Source: a bacterium (GTDB lineage: Bacteria > Vulcanimicrobiota > Vulcanimicrobiia > Vulcanimicrobiales > SCRA01). From it: DNA of 64,000 nt. Below are positions 61,208 to 64,000 of the stretch, in pieces. The stretch spans positions 1 to 64,000 of the forward strand of contig SCRA01000046.1 in NCBI GenBank assembly GCA_004297985.1, written 5' to 3'. The position numbers and the translations under genes are program-made. The notes beneath the pieces are model-generated. The model worked only from the letters and a program-made list of their open reading frames with translations, made no database searches and was not told the DNA's origin. Every line of letters starts with the position of its first letter. The first letter of the stretch is position 1.

Positions 61208-61489
61208 GTGTTCGTATTCAACCTTCAACTCTTCGCCCACAAGAAGGGCGGCGGCAGCTCCAAGAACGGCCGCGACTCCAACGCCCAGCGCCTCGGCGTG
61301 AAGCGCTTCGGCGGGCAGGACGTTATCGCCGGCAATATTCTGGTGCGCCAGCGCGGAACGCGCTTCTACCCCGGCGAGAACGTCGGCATGGGCAAAGACC
61401 ACACGCTCTTCGCCCTCGTTCCCGGCAAGGTGACCTTCCGCGAGTCGAACCAGCGCAAGTACGTGACGGTCGTCCCCGCCGGAGCCTGA
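61208..61489 (+). CDS. rpmA: Ribosomal protein L27 with cleavable N-terminal extension
   Basis: GTG 61208 follows GGGGAG; 93 aa. The L27 core is [27 protein letters not shown] ... [21 protein letters not shown]. It is preceded by MFVFNLQLF, matching the Prp protease motif (NLQ(L/F)F before AxKK) by which Firmicutes remove the extension. The usual rplU and prp neighbours are absent in the 1 kb upstream. L27 lies at the peptidyl transferase centre. Confidence 0.95.
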   Translation: MFVFNLQLFAHKKGGGSSKNGRDSNAQRLGVKRFGGQDVIAGNILVRQRGTRFYPGENVGMGKDHTLFALVPGKVTFRESNQRKYVTVVPAGA

Positions 61490-61525
61490 TCTCCCCTCAC
61501 TTCGCGCAAGCGCAATCGCTCATGG

Positions 61526-61543
61526 GGCCCGCCTCGGCGGGCC
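61526..61543 (+). terminator. Weak terminator-like hairpin between rpmA and obgE
   Basis: GGCCCGC-CTCG-GCGGGCC followed by TCTCGCGTTT. Strong stem but poor U-tract, so it may attenuate rather than terminate. Confidence 0.45.
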
Positions 61544-61573
61544 TCTCGCGTTTGGTCACGAAACGGCAGTACC

Positions 61574-62812
61574 GTGTTCATCGATGAGGCCACCATCACC
61601 GTCAAGGGCGGAGATGGAGGCGACGGCATCGTCGCCTGGCGCCGCGAAAAGTACGTCCCCAAAGGGGGTCCCGCCGGCGGCGACGGGGGCCAGGGCGGGA
61701 GCGTGATCCTGGTGGCCGACCCCAACGTCAACACGTTGGTCGAGTTCCGTTACAAGCGCCAGTTCGCAGCCCGCGACGGCGAGCACGGCGGCACCTCCAA
61801 CAAGTCGGGGCGCTCGGCGCCCGATCTGCTGATCCCCGTCCCCGTCGGTACGCTGATCATTCGCGACGGCAGCCCGTATGCAGATCTCGGCGAGCCCGGC
61901 AAGCGGGTTCCCATCGCCAAAGGCGGGCGCGGGGGGTTGGGCAACCAGCATTTCGCCACCGCTCGCCGTCAGGCGCCGCACTACTCGGAGAAAGGCGAGC
62001 CGGGCGAGGAGCACGAGATCGCGCTCGAGCTGCGCTTGCTGGCCGACGTCGGCATCGTCGGCGTTCCCAACGCCGGCAAGTCGACGCTCCTCTCCGTGAT
62101 CTCGGCGGCCAAGCCGAAGATCGCCGATTATCCCTTCACGACTCTGGAGCCGCAACTGGGCGTGGTACGTCTCGACGAAGAGACCAGCTTCGTTGCCGTC
62201 GATGTTCCTGGCCTGGTCGAGGGGGCCCACGAGGGCGCCGGCCTGGGCGATCGCTTCCTGCGCCACGTCCAGCGCACGCGCGTGCTCATCCACCTGATCG
62301 ATGGCATGGATACGCCCGAGCAGGCGCGCACCGAGCGCGCGATGATCGAGAGCGAGCTGCGCGAGTCGGGGTTGATCGACAAACCGCGCATCGTGGTGAT
62401 CTCGAAGATGGACCTGCCGCAGGCGCGCGAGACCTTCGCCGCGCTGCGCCAGGAGATCCCCGGCTTGATGGCCATCTCCTCCGCGACCAGCGAAGGCGTG
62501 CGCGAGTTGATGTACGCCGCTTGGCGCGTGATCCAAGAGACGCCGGCACCGAGATTCGCGCTCGAGGAGTCGCCGCGCATCGATCTCACGCCCAGCGAGC
62601 CGTTCCACGTGGAGCGCGACGGCGGCGTCTTCGTGGTGAGTGGTCCGCGCGTGGAGCGCTTGGCATCCATGACCGACTTCGACAACGATGAAGCACTGGG
62701 GCGCTTCGAGCGCGCGCTCGACAAGCTGGGCGTGGAGCGCCGCCTGCGCGATCTGGGGATCGCCGCCGGCGATACCGTGCGCATCGGCGACGCGGAGTTC
62801 GAATACTCGTGA
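61574..62812 (+). CDS. obgE: GTPase ObgE/CgtA
   Basis: 412 aa from GTG 61574. Obg glycine-rich domain (IDEATITVKGGDGGDGIVAWRREKYVPKGGPAGGDGGQGG), GTPase domain with G1 GVPNAGKST, G3 DVPGLVEGAHEGAGLG and G4 ISKMD, and a C-terminal OCT domain (FVVSGPRVERLASMTDFDNDEALGRF). It acts in 50S ribosome assembly and stress signalling. It overlaps nadD by 4 bp. Confidence 0.95.
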   Translation: MFIDEATITVKGGDGGDGIVAWRREKYVPKGGPAGGDGGQGGSVILVADPNVNTLVEFRYKRQFAARDGEHGGTSNKSGRSAPDLLIPVPVGTLIIRDGSPYADLGEPGKRVPIAKGGRGGLGNQHFATARRQAPHYSEKGEPGEEHEIALELRLLADVGIVGVPNAGKSTLLSVISAAKPKIADYPFTTLEPQLGVVRLDEETSFVAVDVPGLVEGAHEGAGLGDRFLRHVQRTRVLIHLIDGMDTPEQARTERAMIESELRESGLIDKPRIVVISKMDLPQARETFAALRQEIPGLMAISSATSEGVRELMYAAWRVIQETPAPRFALEESPRIDLTPSEPFHVERDGGVFVVSGPRVERLASMTDFDNDEALGRFERALDKLGVERRLRDLGIAAGDTVRIGDAEFEYS

Positions 62813-63405
62813 AACTCGGGATCCTCGGCGGAACGTTCGACCCCATCCACTTCGCCCATCTCTACGTGGCGGAGGCGGCGCGCACCGCCGTTCCGCTCGA
62901 CTGCGTACTCTTCACGCCTACCGGCTCGTACCGCCACCGCAGCGAGGAGCCCGAAGCCCCGATGGCCGCCCGCGTGGAGATGCTCACGCTGGCCATCGCG
63001 TCCAATCCCGCCTTCCGCATCGAGGATGCCGACCTCACCGGCACCGGCTATACGGCCGATCTGATCCCGCGCCTGCGCGCGAAGTACCCGCACGACGAGC
63101 TCTACTTCATCGCCGGCGCCGACTCGCTGGCATCCTCGCCATGGCGGCGCCTGGACGAAGTCTTCGCGGCGCTCGACGGCTTCGTGGTAGCGACGCGTGC
63201 CGGTATCGACGCCCCGCTGCCCCCGGAGATCGAGTCGCATGTGAGCCGCTTGGAGATTCCGCAACTCTTCACCAGCGCCAGCCGCATCCGCGCACTGGCA
63301 CGCGAGGGGCACCCGACCCGCTACCTGGTGCCGGACGAGGTAGCCGCCTACATCGTGGCCCATCGCCTGTACGGCGCGCGCAGCGGAGCGGAGCGAGTGC
63401 GATGA
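62809..63405 (+). CDS. nadD: Nicotinate-nucleotide adenylyltransferase
   Basis: GTG 62809 overlaps the obgE stop (GTGA); 198 aa. LGILGGTFDPIHFAHLYVAEAA (GxFDPxHxxH) and the C-terminal SASRIRALAREG (ISSTxIR-like) are diagnostic. It adenylates nicotinate mononucleotide in NAD synthesis. The lysA-like gene overlaps its stop (ATGA). Confidence 0.95.
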   Translation: MKLGILGGTFDPIHFAHLYVAEAARTAVPLDCVLFTPTGSYRHRSEEPEAPMAARVEMLTLAIASNPAFRIEDADLTGTGYTADLIPRLRAKYPHDELYFIAGADSLASSPWRRLDEVFAALDGFVVATRAGIDAPLPPEIESHVSRLEIPQLFTSASRIRALAREGHPTRYLVPDEVAAYIVAHRLYGARSGAERVR

Positions 63406-64000
63406 GCGAGGTGCTTGCGCCGGGGCTGACGCGCCTGGCCGACGGTCCGCTGGCCTTCGGCGGGGTGGGACTCGAGGAGTTGGCCGAGGCGTACGGGACG
63501 CCGCTGGTCGCCTTCGACGGCGCGCTGTTCGACGGGCGCGTAGCCGCCTTCCGCACCGCCTTCGGACCCCAGACGGACATCTCGTATGCGGCCAAAGCGT
63601 TCCTGTGCGTGGCGATGGCGCGCCGCGTGGCGGCCCTTGGCCTGAGCCTGGACGTCTGCAGCTTGGGAGAGCTGAGGACCGCCCAAGCTGCGGATTTCCC
63701 GCCCGAGCGCTTACGCTACCACGGTTGCGGCAAAGGCGACGACGAGCTGGAGGCGGCCCTGCGCGGCGGCGTAGGGCGCATCATCATCGACAATCTCGAG
63801 GAATTGGAGCGCCTGGAGAGCATCGCTGCGCACCTGGAGCGCACGGCCACGGTAATCCTGCGCGTGAACACGGGGATCGAGGCCCATACCCACGAGATGA
63901 TCCGCACCGCTGGGGAAAACTCGAAGTTCGGAATGCTCCCCGAGGTGGCGTTCGCCGCGGCCCGCCGCGTTGCAGCCTCTCCGCACATGCGCATAGCTGG
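63402..64000 (+). CDS. lysA: Diaminopimelate decarboxylase (3' truncated by window end)
   Basis: ATG 63402 overlaps the nadD stop; about 199 residues are visible. The PLP Lys is in ISYAAKAFLCVAMARRVAALGLSLDVCSLGEL, and RYHGCGKGDDELEAAL and RVNTGIEAHTHEMIRTAGENSKFG follow, typical of fold-type III decarboxylases of the LysA type. It converts meso-diaminopimelate to lysine. The C-terminal barrel lies beyond the window. Confidence 0.92.
   Translation, partial: MSEVLAPGLTRLADGPLAFGGVGLEELAEAYGTPLVAFDGALFDGRVAAFRTAFGPQTDISYAAKAFLCVAMARRVAALGLSLDVCSLGELRTAQAADFPPERLRYHGCGKGDDELEAALRGGVGRIIIDNLEELERLESIAAHLERTATVILRVNTGIEAHTHEMIRTAGENSKFGMLPEVAFAAARRVAASPHMRIA

Overview
The window is a GC-rich, densely packed bacterial chromosome segment with no rRNA, tRNA or CRISPR array. 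The organism is a diderm: the ADP-heptose pathway (gmhA, gmhB, split rfaE1/rfaE2), an LpxB-like glycosyltransferase and several heptosyltransferase-type (GT9) enzymes point to a lipopolysaccharide outer membrane. Ribosomal protein L27 nevertheless carries the N-terminal NLQLF extension known from Firmicutes-type L27. This combination suggests a diderm Terrabacteria-type lineage such as Eremiobacterota (WPS-2) or Armatimonadota. That placement is inference and cannot be settled from this window.

Layout. 0-9.9 kb: a truncated TIM-barrel isomerase, two large hairpins and a possible small RNA, a DgcA-like enolase-superfamily racemase, an MFS exporter, an AbiE-like toxin-antitoxin pair whose toxin has a one-base frameshift, a GNAT, a DgcN-like (DUF1611) enzyme, a C39-like protein, trmL and a family 5 uracil-DNA glycosylase. 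9.9-15.1 kb (minus): operon csaA - GT2 - GT9 - GT2 - aspS - small membrane protein. 15.3-26 kb: Asp/Glu racemase, hydrolase, LysR/permease pair, quinone oxidoreductase, GT9, D-glutamate cyclase-like protein, amino-acid ABC binding protein, RraA-like protein, amidase, two tiny membrane proteins. 26-33.3 kb (minus): GT9, an atypical response regulator without its phospho-acceptor Asp, then accB - gmhA - gmhB - rfaE1 - rfaE2 - lpxB-like - GT2. 33.4-35.7 kb: AbrB/PIN toxin-antitoxin and hisS.

35.8-46.1 kb is an accessory region. It holds a lipoprotein, pseudogenes, a decayed duplication of a vapBC plus pRiA4b-ORF3 unit, hicBA plus a second hicB, a two-gene nuclease pair (PD-(D/E)XK-like protein and HNH endonuclease), two paralogous coiled-coil proteins, a WYL regulator and several unknown genes. 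Three copies of one 18-bp palindrome, GTGCCA-N6-TGGCAC, lie only in intergenic positions here and suggest a small local regulon. 46.2-64 kb returns to core genes: M3 peptidase, acetoacetyl-CoA synthetase, a PLP dehydratase, purH, smc, rnc, fabF, rpmA, obgE, nadD and the start of lysA.

Recurrent themes are tight 1-16 bp overlaps inside operons, enzymes plausibly linked to D-glutamate and peptidoglycan-derived amino acids (DgcA-like, DgcN-like, racemase, cyclase-like, ABC binding protein, amidase), several transcripts predicted to be leaderless, and a dispersed intergenic repeat whose copies show a compensatory base-pair change.
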